Below, in pieces: positions 17,364 to 26,040 of a stretch of 64,000 nucleotides of DNA. This stretch comes from Segetibacter sp. 3557_3 (GTDB taxonomy: Bacteria > Bacteroidota > Bacteroidia > Chitinophagales > Chitinophagaceae): assembly GCF_004354985.1 (NCBI RefSeq), contig NZ_SMSK01000015.1, positions 1 through 64,000 on the forward strand, given 5' to 3'. A program made the position numbers and the translations under genes. Position 1 is the first letter of the stretch, and each line of letters begins with the position of its first letter. The notes beneath the pieces were generated by a model. It searched no databases and was not told the DNA's origin. It worked only from the letters and a program-made list of their open reading frames with translations.

Positions 17364-19970
17364 TTACGGAAGTACCGCAACGAGCCCGGTCCAGCCAGTT
17401 TGGTGGCCTGCACCAAGACCTTTGCCGGTATCGCCATGAAAGTACTCGTGAAAGGAGATATAATCCCTGAAATGCGGATCATGATTTAGTTTAGGATGAC
17501 CACCAAAAACCGCCCGTTCACCTTGGTCGTTTTTCAGAAATATGCTCCTTAAGCGTTTGCTTAAGTCATCGGCAATCTCAGCAAGCGAAAAGTAATTGCC
17601 TGAGTGTGTTGGATATTCTACACGGAACTCACTGGTATAATAGCCATGAAATGCATGCAGGGACTCAATAAGCAGAAAGTTGATGGGCATCCAGATGGGA
17701 CCACGCCAATTACTGTTTCCCCCAAACATGTTTGAGTCGCTTTCACCAGGGGTATAGCGGACAGAAAAATCCTGCCCATTGAGCCAGTACTCATAAGGCT
17801 TTTCGCTGTAAATTTTCGAAACGGAACGGATGCCATAATCCGACAAAAACTCATCAGGGTCAAGCATCCGCTTAAGAAGGAGTTTCATTCTGTGACCCCT
17901 CAGCAGTGATAACAGGTGTTGGTCGTCGCCCTGCGTATCTGTCCAACGGCTAACCAGCTGAGCAAGATCGGGTCGCTCTTTGTTTAACGAGCTTAAACGT
18001 TGTTCGAGGTGTGGCAGGTTTGTCCATTTTGCTTCCTCGAAAACAATGGTGGCAAACATCGGGATAAGACCGACAAGTGTGCGCAGCTTCAAGCGGTCGT
18101 AACTACAGTCGGGTTTTCGCAAGACGTCGTAATAAAAGCCATCTTCTTCGTCCCACAAACCCAATGCATCTTCCCCGATTGAGGTGATAGAACCCGCGAT
18201 GTATAAAAAGTGTTCAGCAAACTTTACCGCCATGCTTTCGTAGACAGGATTTTTCAGCGAGAGCTCCATGGATATCTGTACCATGTTCAGCGCATACATA
18301 GCCATCCAGCTTGTCCCATCAGCCTGTTCGAGGTGACCGCCACCGGGCACGGGTTCGCTTCGGTTAAAAACTCCGATATTATCAAGTCCCAAAAAGCCGC
18401 CTTCAAAAATGTTGTTCCCTTCGCTGTCTTTTCGGTTTACCCACCAGGTAAAGTTGAGCAGCATTTTTTGAAACACCTCTTCAAGAAAGTGATAGTCGGG
18501 CTTTCCTTTTAGCTCCCTGTCAATATTAAAAACCCGCCAGGCTGCCAATGCATGCACAGGCGGATTGACGTCGCCAAAATCCCATTCATATGCGGGCAGC
18601 TGCCCGCTTGGATGCATGAAATTGGCTTTCACCAGTAACCTTAATTGGTCTTTTGCAAAATCAGGATCAATGGGTGCATACGCAATGCAGTGAAAAGCGA
18701 GGTCCCATGCGGCAAACCAGGGATACTCCCACTTATCAGGTACGGATAGAATGTTTTCGCACACAAAGTGCTTCCAGTGATTGTTTCTACTGTGGTCTCG
18801 TCTGCTCCCGGCTTCCCCATGCTGATCCGTGTTAAGCCAAACGTTGAGGTTATAGTGGTAATACTGTTTACTCCAGAACATTCCCGCCCATGCCTGCCTC
18901 TGTACAAGTTTTTCATCCCCGTTTGTAATATGGCGCTGTTTTGACGCATAAAACTCATCAGCTTCAGCTATCCGGGATTCAAAAACCTGGTCAAACTCTT
19001 CGAAGGGTTGCTCCAATTTGCCATTCACAAAGCGGAGCCTCAGAACAGCAGCGCCTTCGGCAGGTACCTCAACCTGGTACCAAACGGCCACCTTTGTTCC
19101 TTCCAGTGCCGGGTTTACTGCATCCGTGTGGCCGTGCACAAGCCGGTTGTTGATTGCATCTTTAACGTACGACGAGGGGTTTGCCTGCCGGTATAATCGT
19201 TCGTTATTCGTATCATTATTCGTGAATAAAAATTCGGGTTCACCGTCTACGTAGGCGTAGTAATCACCAATTGCTTCTGAGTTAAAAAGCAGGGTATTTT
19301 CGCCAGTATAAGTTATTAAGGGCTGCTTATTATTTTTATCGAATGACCATGTATTGCGATACCAGAGTTGCGGCAATACATGAAGATCCGCCTTTTGTTT
19401 GCTCCGGTTGTAAATAGTATAACGCACAAGCAGGTCATCCACATCATTTTTGGCATATTCGACAAATACGTCAAAGTACCGGTTGGCATCAAATATCCCG
19501 GTGTCAATCAACTCAAATTCCGGCTCTTGTTTGCCGCGCCTTCCATTTTCGGCTATCAATTGCCCGTAAGGAAAAGCGTCCTGCGGGTATTTATACAACA
19601 TCTTCTGGTAGCTATGTGTCGGGGTACAATCCAGGTAATGATATACCTCTTTCACATCTTCACCATGATTGCCCTCATGATTTGTTAGCCCGTATAAGCG
19701 CTCTTTAATAATCGGGTCTTTTCCATTCCATAAGGCAAGGCTAATGCATAAATGCTGTTCATTATCGCTGAAACCCGCGAGCCCATCTTCACCCCATCGG
19801 TAAGCCTTACTTCTTGCCATATCGTGGCTGATATAGTTCCATGCGTCTCCGGTTGAACTGTAGTCTTCGCGCACTGTGGCCCATTGCCGTTCCGATAAAT
19901 AAGGTCCCCACTTCAACCAATTTGTTTTGCATTCGTAGTGGTCACGAAGACGGAGTTCTTCTGCAGTCAT
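17364..19970 (-). CDS. GH63-type glucosidase (MGH1-like)
   Basis: The 868-residue protein begins LRDHYECKTNWLKWGPYLSERQW, the conserved opening of a family usually annotated as 'glucosidase' and related to mannosyl-oligosaccharide glucosidases of clan GH-G. Other landmarks are WGEDGLAGFSD, YPWFAAWDLAFHCIAYAPID with the catalytic-acid Asp region, LPAYEWDFGDVNPPVHALA, NSNWRGPIWMPINFL, and a C-terminal GAGHQTGWTGLVA. No signal peptide is seen, so it acts in the cytoplasm. The bacterial substrate is uncertain; glucosylglycerate and related compatible solutes, trehalose-like sugars or alpha-glucans have been considered for this clan. Two SDRs follow it on the same strand. Confidence 0.87.
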   Translation of the reverse strand: MTAEELRLRDHYECKTNWLKWGPYLSERQWATVREDYSSTGDAWNYISHDMARSKAYRWGEDGLAGFSDNEQHLCISLALWNGKDPIIKERLYGLTNHEGNHGEDVKEVYHYLDCTPTHSYQKMLYKYPQDAFPYGQLIAENGRRGKQEPEFELIDTGIFDANRYFDVFVEYAKNDVDDLLVRYTIYNRSKQKADLHVLPQLWYRNTWSFDKNNKQPLITYTGENTLLFNSEAIGDYYAYVDGEPEFLFTNNDTNNERLYRQANPSSYVKDAINNRLVHGHTDAVNPALEGTKVAVWYQVEVPAEGAAVLRLRFVNGKLEQPFEEFDQVFESRIAEADEFYASKQRHITNGDEKLVQRQAWAGMFWSKQYYHYNLNVWLNTDQHGEAGSRRDHSRNNHWKHFVCENILSVPDKWEYPWFAAWDLAFHCIAYAPIDPDFAKDQLRLLVKANFMHPSGQLPAYEWDFGDVNPPVHALAAWRVFNIDRELKGKPDYHFLEEVFQKMLLNFTWWVNRKDSEGNNIFEGGFLGLDNIGVFNRSEPVPGGGHLEQADGTSWMAMYALNMVQISMELSLKNPVYESMAVKFAEHFLYIAGSITSIGEDALGLWDEEDGFYYDVLRKPDCSYDRLKLRTLVGLIPMFATIVFEEAKWTNLPHLEQRLSSLNKERPDLAQLVSRWTDTQGDDQHLLSLLRGHRMKLLLKRMLDPDEFLSDYGIRSVSKIYSEKPYEYWLNGQDFSVRYTPGESDSNMFGGNSNWRGPIWMPINFLLIESLHAFHGYYTSEFRVEYPTHSGNYFSLAEIADDLSKRLRSIFLKNDQGERAVFGGHPKLNHDPHFRDYISFHEYFHGDTGKGLGAGHQTGWTGLVAVLP

Positions 19971-20648
19971 ATCAGGGTGAGCGGTTTTATTCTGCCCGGT
20001 TAAAATTAGGGCAGTAATATCAAAGCGTAGTTGACCATTGAACTAATAGCAAGGATTAGCCCCGTCAAACAACGTGTACTCACGAAAAAGGGGTTTAAAA
20101 CCGCCGACATGAACCTGAGGGCCAGTTCTGCTTAAATCATCTTCAAATAGAGTAAAGTCAACAGGTTGAATGAACGCCTAAGGCTAGTAAACCCGCCAGA
20201 ATCAGTGATTGTTCACCTTTGCTGGCATAAACAATGCACGAATTTATCGCGACATGATTTTTGTGTTGACAACTTGTGGCTGCTGCGATCTAAACAATGT
20301 TCTTAAGAAGGCTAAACTAGTTTCAGAGCATCAATTTAGTCAGCTCGAAAAGCGGGTAAACATCTTTTTAAGCGTACAATCCGGTTCTACTATAGTGTGG
20401 CACGCTGATGGTGTTATAAAGAAAGTAAAAAGATGAAGGTATTTGCGCTGGGACGCGCTTAGAATACAGTTTTTTTCATATATTAACAGTAGGATTTTCG
20501 TTCAGTCGAATATGTTTTGTAAGATTGCTTACCGCACAACTTATACTAGCTTTTCACGGATACCACGTATTGTAGTATCTTCACCAACATCTGGTTTTTC
20601 AAACATGAAAAATCATCAAAACAAGTAAAAACTTAATCAAAAACCACA
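19971..20648. other. Intergenic region before the cold-shock gene
   Basis: A plus-strand frame at 20254-20436 could encode MIFVLTTCGCCDLNNVLKK... (60 residues, Cys-rich start, basic end). It matches nothing I know and is probably chance. The 200 bases next to the cold-shock gene form its likely leader and contain a seven-codon frame (20604-20627, MKNHQNK) ending 21 bases before the real start. Cold-shock leaders are often regulatory, but no specific element can be named. Confidence 0.35.
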
Positions 20649-21104
20649 ATGGGTAAATCACAAGAAACGTTTAACAAAAAAGAAAAAGAAAAGAAAAGAT
20701 TACAGAAGCGTCAGGAAAAACAGGAAAAGAAAGAAGAGCGCCAGGCAAATTCAAGAAATGGCAACAACCTTGAAACCATGATGGCCTATATCGATGAAAA
20801 TGGCAACATTTCATCTACACCACCAGATCCGCGGAAGAAAAAAGTTGTCAACGTAGAAGATATTCAGATCGGTGTTGCTAAGCAGGAGCCTGTTGATGCA
20901 GCTGAAGCACTCAGAACCGGGGTAGTAACCATGTTTAACGAGTCAAAAGGTTACGGCTTTATCCGTGACAGCAAATCAAACGACAGCCTTTTTGTACACA
21001 TCAATTCACTTAATGACCGTATCAAAGAAGGTGATAAAGTGAGCTTTGAAGTGGAGATGACGCATAAAGGAAAAAATGCCGTCGACGTAAAGAAGATCGT
21101 CTAA
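20649..21104 (+). CDS. Cold-shock-domain protein with charged N-terminal extension
   Basis: Residues 1-40 are almost entirely Lys, Glu, Gln and Arg (KKEKEKKRLQKRQEKQEKK), predicted to form a single charged helix or coiled coil. A linker with MMAYIDENGNISSTPPDPRKKK follows. The cold-shock domain then runs from about residue 88 to the end: GVVTMFNESKGYGFIRD contains the RNP1-type motif and DSLFVHINSL the RNP2-type motif. The usual Trp of 'VKWFN' is replaced (VTMFN). Cold-shock domains bind single-stranded RNA or DNA. At 151 residues it is about twice the length of E. coli CspA; this extended form recurs in Bacteroidota. It is transcribed alone. Confidence 0.92.
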   Translation: MGKSQETFNKKEKEKKRLQKRQEKQEKKEERQANSRNGNNLETMMAYIDENGNISSTPPDPRKKKVVNVEDIQIGVAKQEPVDAAEALRTGVVTMFNESKGYGFIRDSKSNDSLFVHINSLNDRIKEGDKVSFEVEMTHKGKNAVDVKKIV

Positions 21105-21111
21105 GAGATTT

Positions 21112-21136
21112 CTTGCTATACAGCAAGTACTTCCTT
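21112..21136 (+). terminator. Weak terminator after the cold-shock gene
   Basis: CTTGCT and AGCAAG form a perfect 6-bp stem with a 4-nt loop, starting within ten bases of the cold-shock stop. A T-rich stretch (TTCCTTTTT) follows. Confidence 0.45.
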
Positions 21137-21393
21137 TTTCGTACAGGCACCATTTCTCTAGCGGCTAGGCCGGTACAGTTCAATTGATTGAAAGTCACGC
21201 AGGTGTTGATCAGGTTGCAACAGCCCTGACCTTAACTAGGCTTTGTAATCATGCGAACCCTTGGGCCCCAATCCGGTTGTACCTTGCGATAGTTATAGAT
21301 CGAAAAAAAGACCCATAAAGCACAAGTGTCTGTTTACGGTTACAATAGATCTACGCCGATCACAGCGTTTTATAGAGGTCTCACTATATTTAT

Positions 21394-21424
21394 GACTTGC
21401 CCCAAAACGGCAGGTCTTTTTTTT
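21394..21424 (+). terminator. Strong rho-independent terminator without an adjacent gene
   Basis: GACTTGCC (21394-21401) pairs with GGCAGGTC (21409-21416) with one G-T wobble and a 7-nt loop. Eight T follow directly. It is 290 bases after the cold-shock stop with no coding frame between, so it may end a read-through transcript or a small RNA. Confidence 0.65.
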
Positions 21425-21569
21425 GCTGTAGCCGATTGAGTACCTCAATCCTGAGGAGTGCAGCTTATCTTCAACCTGCTTTCATTTCGGGCTAAAAGTT
21501 TCACGTATTTTTAGAGGCTCTCAATCCCAGATCGCCTACTGAATTTACAACAATACCATTGCCTTCGCG

Positions 21570-22415
21570 TCACCCTTTCTGGTATACCCTTACATAGTCC
21601 ACTTCGAACCGGTTTGGAAACGGCGTTTTGGATGGGTCGCCACCATTCATTCCGCCAATCGCCAGGTTGAGCAACATATAGTGTGGCTGTTTAAAGGGGT
21701 TGAAGCCAGAGTTATCTTTATTAACCAGTTTACTTAATTCCACCTTGTTCAACAGAGTATCATCTACATACAAGGCGATCGCGTTTTCATCCCAGTCCAT
21801 ACGCCAAACGTGAAATTCTGCTGCCCATTTCTTCCCTCCAAGCGAATCGATATTATAGGTTTTACTATACCACTCAGCCTTGTTGGGGGTTGCTGTTCCA
21901 CAGGCAATGTTGGCAAGTAGCATTTTCTTGTAAAATTCCATAATGTCTATCTCGCCATTTGATGGCCATTGCTTGTTTACCCCCAGGGTCCACCAGGCGG
22001 GCCACAATCCATCACCAATGTCTATCTTACCCCGCATAACAAACCTGCCGTAAGTCCAGGCTCGTTTGCCCGAAGTATTGATACTGGAGGCACTGTAGCT
22101 TATGTTCGGGCGACTTCTCCTCCAGTCGCGGCTGCCTGCCGTGTAGTTCGGGTTTGGTCTTGCCTCTTTCCTACCCTCAATGATTAATAAACCCTTCTCA
22201 CACCAGGCATTCTCGCGCTGGTACCACTGCAACTCCTGGTTTCGCACAAACCCGTTTTCAAACTTCCAGACCGATGTGTCTACCTGCCCGGTCTTGTTAA
22301 ACTCATCCGCCCAAACGAGTTTGTAACCGTCATTGGCAAATGCATTGTGCCGGCCTGGCTTAACAGACTTACATCCTGAAATCGCTACGTATCCGACTAA
22401 AAAAATCAGCAGCAT
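21570..22415 (-). CDS. GH16 family lipoprotein (beta-glucanase-like)
   Basis: From the ATG at 22415 the protein has a short hydrophobic signal and a lipobox (VAISGC) with Cys about residue 15, so it is probably an outer-membrane or periplasmic lipoprotein. The frame also extends to 22457. The GH16 jelly-roll domain follows with LVWADEFN, NPNYTAGSRDWR, YGRFVMRGKID, LWPAWWTLG and the catalytic signature NGEIDIMEF holding nucleophile and acid/base Glu. The domain closes with FEVDYVRVYQKG. GH16 enzymes of this type cleave beta-1,3 or mixed beta-1,3/1,4 glucans such as laminarin. No susCD pair is adjacent; it stands alone downstream of a Gfo/Idh gene. Confidence 0.9.
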   Translation of the reverse strand: MLLIFLVGYVAISGCKSVKPGRHNAFANDGYKLVWADEFNKTGQVDTSVWKFENGFVRNQELQWYQRENAWCEKGLLIIEGRKEARPNPNYTAGSRDWRRSRPNISYSASSINTSGKRAWTYGRFVMRGKIDIGDGLWPAWWTLGVNKQWPSNGEIDIMEFYKKMLLANIACGTATPNKAEWYSKTYNIDSLGGKKWAAEFHVWRMDWDENAIALYVDDTLLNKVELSKLVNKDNSGFNPFKQPHYMLLNLAIGGMNGGDPSKTPFPNRFEVDYVRVYQKG

Positions 22416-22574
22416 TGCCCACTTTCGCGGATCAAGAATTAGGAATTGGTGATGCATAGTACAACTGATAAGGGCAAAGTTTTAAGGTGAAAACGACATG
22501 AACAAAACTGGATGGTTATTATACAGGGAACAACCATTCGCAATCAACCAAGCCCTATAACCTAACTACGCATT

Positions 22575-22732
22575 TTACAGGTTCCCGGCAACTGCACCAT
22601 CCAGGCTGTATGTAGCAGCGAAAGTATATGAACCTTTTTTTTGGAGCCAGCAGTGACGCCCTGTTTGAACTTTGGTTGCGACGCTCCGTTCCACGGCATA
22701 TCATTGTTGATCAGTGTTCCCGATACATTGGT
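22575..22732 (-). pseudogene. Unidentified C-terminal protein remnant with a homopolymer frameshift
   Basis: On the minus strand the sequence reads NVSGTLINNDMPWNGASQPK, continuing FKQGVTAGSKK. At the A8 tract (T8 at 22635-22642 on the plus strand) the sense passes to another frame, SYTFAATYSLDGAVAGNL followed by a stop at 22575. The combined sequence looks like the end of a beta-rich secreted protein, but the family is not recognised and no start is visible. It sits between the GH16 and Gfo/Idh genes. This may be a relic or simply chance. Confidence 0.3.
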
Positions 22733-22795
22733 ATCTACTGCGCGCGAGCAGGCCTAAATCAAGCTTCAACTTTTCCGCGTATTGCTGCCAGGCAG

Positions 22796-23782
22796 TCAGG
22801 GATGATCGTGCGGGGTAAACGAGTCGATGAGGCGCATCACTTCAACTCCGGCTTCAGGCGGACAAGGATTTGTGGTATTCCCTAAGAAGAATTGAACAAC
22901 CCTTTCAATCATCGGCTGCTGCACATGTTCCAATGGTGCAAACCGGTATTCCTCACTCCTGCCATTCACCGACGTCGTAATCAGCCTGGGATTAAACACG
23001 CTAAAACTAAGTTTACCGGTCGAGCCAATGACCTCGCAACGGTCGATTGCATGCTCGGCTGGAACAGTAAAACACCAAACCCCATTAAACAATACTTTGT
23101 TCCGGAAGGAGATCCAACCGGTTACGGTATCATCTGCATTATAACAACCGGCCTGGTTTAAACAGGTACCATGGGCGGCTCCTACATCGCCAAAATAATA
23201 AACCATAAGGTCAAGTTGGTGTGGAGCAAGGTCGTGGAATAGGCCTCCACCCGATACAGCCGGATCAAGTCGCCAGGGCACATCGGTTTGGGCGATCATG
23301 GCTGAGTTATGTGGCTGGAACAACTGCAGGTTTACAAGTTTTACATCACCGATCACTCCTTGCTCAAGCAGTTCTTTTACTTTTAAGAACATAGGCATTT
23401 GACGCCGGTAGTGGGCAACAGTAAGCTTCCGGCCCGACTCGGTTGCAGCTTTCTCCATTCGTGAGGCTCCGGCAGCAGACAACGACATTGGCTTCTCTAC
23501 ATATACATCTTTGCCTGCTGCTAAAGCTGCGAGGGTATACGCTTCGTGTTGCAGCGGGGGAGTGGCAATGTATATCGCATTAATGTCGTCGTCTTCAATA
23601 AGGGCCTGCGCATTACTGTACCACTTTGGTAGCCCGTGCCTGCTTGCGTAATCTTTGGCTTTCACCGTATCCCGGCGCATAACGGCCACAAGCTTTGAAT
23701 TTGCTACTTTATTAAATGCCGGACCACTTTTTACTTCGGTAACGTCGCCACAACCTATGATGCCCCAGTTTACTTGTTCCAT
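22796..23782 (-). CDS. Gfo/Idh/MocA family oxidoreductase
   Basis: The protein starts NWGIIGCGDVTEVKSGPAF, the NAD(P)-binding Rossmann motif GxGxxx. It continues with AIYIATPPLQHEAY and the sugar-dehydrogenase signature VYVEKPMSLS containing EKP. The C-terminal domain has GGGLFHDLAPHQLDL with the His expected to take part in catalysis. The frame extends to 23848, but the ATG at 23782 (MEQVNWG) sets a normal start; length is about 328 residues. Family members oxidise or epimerise sugars, inositols or related compounds. The substrate cannot be read from sequence, although the inositol oxygenase 17 kb away makes an inositol or sugar substrate worth considering. Confidence 0.88.
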   Translation of the reverse strand: MEQVNWGIIGCGDVTEVKSGPAFNKVANSKLVAVMRRDTVKAKDYASRHGLPKWYSNAQALIEDDDINAIYIATPPLQHEAYTLAALAAGKDVYVEKPMSLSAAGASRMEKAATESGRKLTVAHYRRQMPMFLKVKELLEQGVIGDVKLVNLQLFQPHNSAMIAQTDVPWRLDPAVSGGGLFHDLAPHQLDLMVYYFGDVGAAHGTCLNQAGCYNADDTVTGWISFRNKVLFNGVWCFTVPAEHAIDRCEVIGSTGKLSFSVFNPRLITTSVNGRSEEYRFAPLEHVQQPMIERVVQFFLGNTTNPCPPEAGVEVMRLIDSFTPHDHP

Positions 23783-23909
23783 ACTCCTTCGTTTATAATC
23801 GGAAGATAGGCATTCAAATGAAACGGAGTGGTTGTGCAGCTTCAACACATAATTGAAGAGCAGCAGGCTCGGGCTTGATTACCGGTTAACGCCTATTTGT
23901 AGCATAAAA

Positions 23910-23945
23910 AAGGGATAACCTGTTGCGTTCAACTGGTTATCCCTT
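23910..23945 (-). terminator. Strong terminator on the minus strand
   Basis: AAGGGATAACC (23910-23920) pairs perfectly with GGTTATCCCTT (23935-23945) over 11 bp. On the minus strand the right-hand arm runs into six T. It terminates transcription of the small gene at 24014-24196. Confidence 0.75.
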
Positions 23946-24013
23946 AGCAATGTAAAGTTCATGTGGGGCGAAAATGATTACAGGCTCGATCGTGAGTCTC
24001 CATATCGCTTCCC

Positions 24014-24196
24014 TTAAGCTGTATCCTGTGATCCTTTCACCCGCTTACTAAAATCCAACGATCGAAGCTTTTCATTAAGTTGTTTAAATTGGTACCGCAA
24101 CTCACTGAACTTCTGAATTGAACAATCTTGCATAGATTTTTCACAAGTTTGCAGATGTTTCAATAGCTCTTCCCTGTTATTCTCCTGCTGTTGCAT
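24014..24196 (-). CDS. Small charged helical protein, 60 residues
   Basis: The product (MQQQENNREELLKHLQTCEKSMQD... to KRVKGSQDTA) is rich in Glu, Gln, Lys and Leu with heptad-like spacing. It is predicted to be wholly helical or coiled coil. It has two Cys around residues 18 and 25. The family is not recognised. A strong terminator 70 bases after its stop supports it as a real transcript. It precedes another short hydrophilic gene on the same strand. Confidence 0.55.
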   Translation of the reverse strand: MQQQENNREELLKHLQTCEKSMQDCSIQKFSELRYQFKQLNEKLRSLDFSKRVKGSQDTA

Positions 24197-24271
24197 AAAA
24201 ACGCTCCTTTCATTTAGTGGGCCGTCACAAAGGCCGAAGTGATGATATATGGTTTATTGGTTTTACAATGT

Positions 24272-24517
24272 TTACTCATCTTTTCCAAGGCTACTTCCAG
24301 CGGCATTGCCCCCAGCATTATCTGACCCCCCGTCTAGCGCACTACTGCCTCGTTTAGATCCATTATCAGCGCCGCCTCCGGTATCTTCTTCCATCACAAC
24401 CCCGCTCCCGGAATTAGAATGACGATCGGGCTGATTTTTTTCCAAATGCGAGCTTTCATCTATGCCAAGATTTTCTGACTGGCTACCTTTTTTGGTTGTT
24501 TCGTTTTTCTCAGACAT
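24272..24517 (-). CDS. Small disordered Gly/Ser/Asp-rich protein
   Basis: The 81-residue product is highly hydrophilic: an N-terminal Lys/Glu/Ser part, then Gly, Ser, Asn and Asp repeats (GGGADNGSKRGSS, DGGSDNAGGNAAGSS). It contains no aromatic residue. It is predicted to be fully disordered, like hydrophilin-type stress proteins, although this likeness is compositional only. A frameshifted protein of similar composition lies just upstream (24605-24864). Low-complexity frames are easy to over-call, but codon choice and the start look reasonable. Confidence 0.5.
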   Translation of the reverse strand: MSEKNETTKKGSQSENLGIDESSHLEKNQPDRHSNSGSGVVMEEDTGGGADNGSKRGSSALDGGSDNAGGNAAGSSLGKDE

Positions 24518-24604
24518 TTGTTGAAGTTATATGATGAATTTACTAATAAATATTCTAACAGGTATATATCAAATGTTAAAGTTTTATGATATGCGTAAAA
24601 ACCA

Positions 24605-24864
24605 TTAAAAACATTCTGTCTCCTCATTGTCACTCGTATCCTCCATTTTATCGCCGCTACCGCCTGCCTGGTTATCCCTGCCGCTTAAGGCGCCTGTTTC
24701 CTTGATATCGCTGATTTCTTCCGGCTTAACTCCAGCTTGTTCGGCAATGTCACTCCGCTGTTGATCGTTTAACTCAGGTTAGCACTCTTTTGAGCTTCAC
24801 CTGATTTACCCATATTTTCAGCGCTATCACTACCTTCTACATTTTTGTTATTATCCATTTCCAT
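24605..24864 (-). pseudogene. Small acidic hydrophilic protein, frameshifted
   Basis: From an ATG at 24864 the frame reads MEMDNNKNVEGSDSAENMGK and reaches a stop after AQKSANLS. One base earlier in phase, the message continues ELNDQQRSDIAEQAGVKPEE, then ISDIKETGALSGRDNQAGGS, to a stop at 24605. Adding one base near 24778-24784 joins the halves (SAN-L-ELNDQQ) into an 87-residue hydrophilic protein. The second half is clearly protein-like, so this is one gene with a single lesion, either real or a sequencing error. The family is not recognised. It is similar in composition to the next gene downstream. Confidence 0.6.
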
Positions 24865-25686
24865 AATATGTTTTAGCTAACCTACCCCAAGGTTAATGCC
24901 AGTAAATGGTCTTTTAGATCCCACTACGCGCGTGTTAAGGCTCACTATCATTGACGTTCGTACTTAAACAAAAAAGAATAAGTAAAAGGGAAGCGTTTGA
25001 CACCGTTGATCTTCCATTAAAAATCCGGGACTACAAAGGTTATCATACCTAACAGAGGTTCCTCTATTCCGTTGTTTAAGCAGGTTTAAACATTATAGCA
25101 ACGGTATGCCGTACCTCTCCAGATCGTAACGATGTGCTCAGCAGGAATAATGGGACGGCAAACGGCCTGGGCCAACTGCAACTACGAACAAGAAATGAGT
25201 TAAGGCTATGTACCGGGGCGATAAAACTCACATCACATGCTTACTCGTGACCCATGTTGCAGCCGGGAGTTGTACAATTTGTTGCAGTGTATAAGATTCT
25301 CCTCAGGTAACGAGCGAGCGATGACGGCTAAACACAAGGGGGGTAAACGGCAAGTACTTTAAGGCATTCAGGAGGGCATCAAAGCCTGTTTCATATGTCA
25401 CAACCTGGTTGTCCCGGCGAAGGTTAATAGCGGTTTTTGCCTGGTACCGGGAGATCGGATCTTCCAGAGAACGCTTATTCGATGAAGTGTTACCAGCCAA
25501 ACGCTGGCGAAAAAAAAAGCTTTGCAAGACATAGCGAATGACTTACAAAGCTTAAGATTATAATGGAAAGCCCCGTTGGGGGTACAGTTGCAAAACAAAT
25601 ATGCTCTGCAACAAAACCTTATCCTCGATGCAGTAACGGCATTTGTTAGTAACAAGTACCGCAACTTTCTCCGACAAACAATTGAG
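24865..25686. other. Long intergenic region, no supported gene
   Basis: About 820 bases lie between the hydrophilic-protein pair and the SWIB gene. Minus-strand frames at 25303-25664 could encode up to 88 residues, but they overlap in different frames and match nothing known. No repeat or strong hairpin was recognised. Confidence 0.35.
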
Positions 25687-26040
25687 TTATGCCTTTACGT
25701 GATTGTTCACGATTTTAGCAAGTTCAAACATCGAAACCTGTTCCTTACCGCCAAAAACTTCTTTCAACTTATCGTCTGCATTGATCATTCTTCGGTTGTT
25801 CTGATCCTGCAGATCGCTCTTCTTAATATATTCCCAGATTTTCTTGATGATCTCTGTACGAGGAAGCGGTTTCGTACCTACAATTTTGCCCAGTTCAGGA
25901 CTAACATTTAGCGGAGCCATTAGGCCAACGTTCGCCTTTCCTGATGATGCTTTTGCAGACTTTTTTGCAGCCGCTTTCGGAGCGGCCTTTTTAGGTGCAG
26001 GGGCGGATTTTGCCGCGGCTTTTTTGGTTGCTTTTGCCAT
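25687..26040 (-). CDS. SWIB/MDM2-domain protein with histone-H1-like tail
   Basis: The first 38 residues are Lys/Ala/Pro-rich repeats (KATKKAAAKSAPAPKKAAPK), like the C-terminal tail of histone H1 and able to bind DNA. From about residue 40 a SWIB fold follows: LNVSPELGKIVGTKPLPRTE, then IIKKIWEYIKKSDLQDQNNR, RMINADDKLKEVFGGKEQVS and FELAKIVNNHV. Bacterial SWIB proteins of this type occur in Chlamydia and Bacteroidota, and a nucleoid-associated or topology-related role is suspected. It is a stand-alone gene. On the minus strand, 40-60 bases upstream, there is a TTTG followed 17 bases later by TAAAATTG, a fair Bacteroidota promoter. Confidence 0.9.
   Translation of the reverse strand: MAKATKKAAAKSAPAPKKAAPKAAAKKSAKASSGKANVGLMAPLNVSPELGKIVGTKPLPRTEIIKKIWEYIKKSDLQDQNNRRMINADDKLKEVFGGKEQVSMFELAKIVNNHVKA

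Noticed and set aside
20209-20436. 75-codon plus-strand frame with CGCC near its start
   Set aside because: No recognisable family, no partner gene and no clear promoter. Kept only as a note in the intergenic entry.
25303-25664. Overlapping minus-strand frames of 74 and 88 codons
   Set aside because: They overlap in different frames and neither shows a family pattern.
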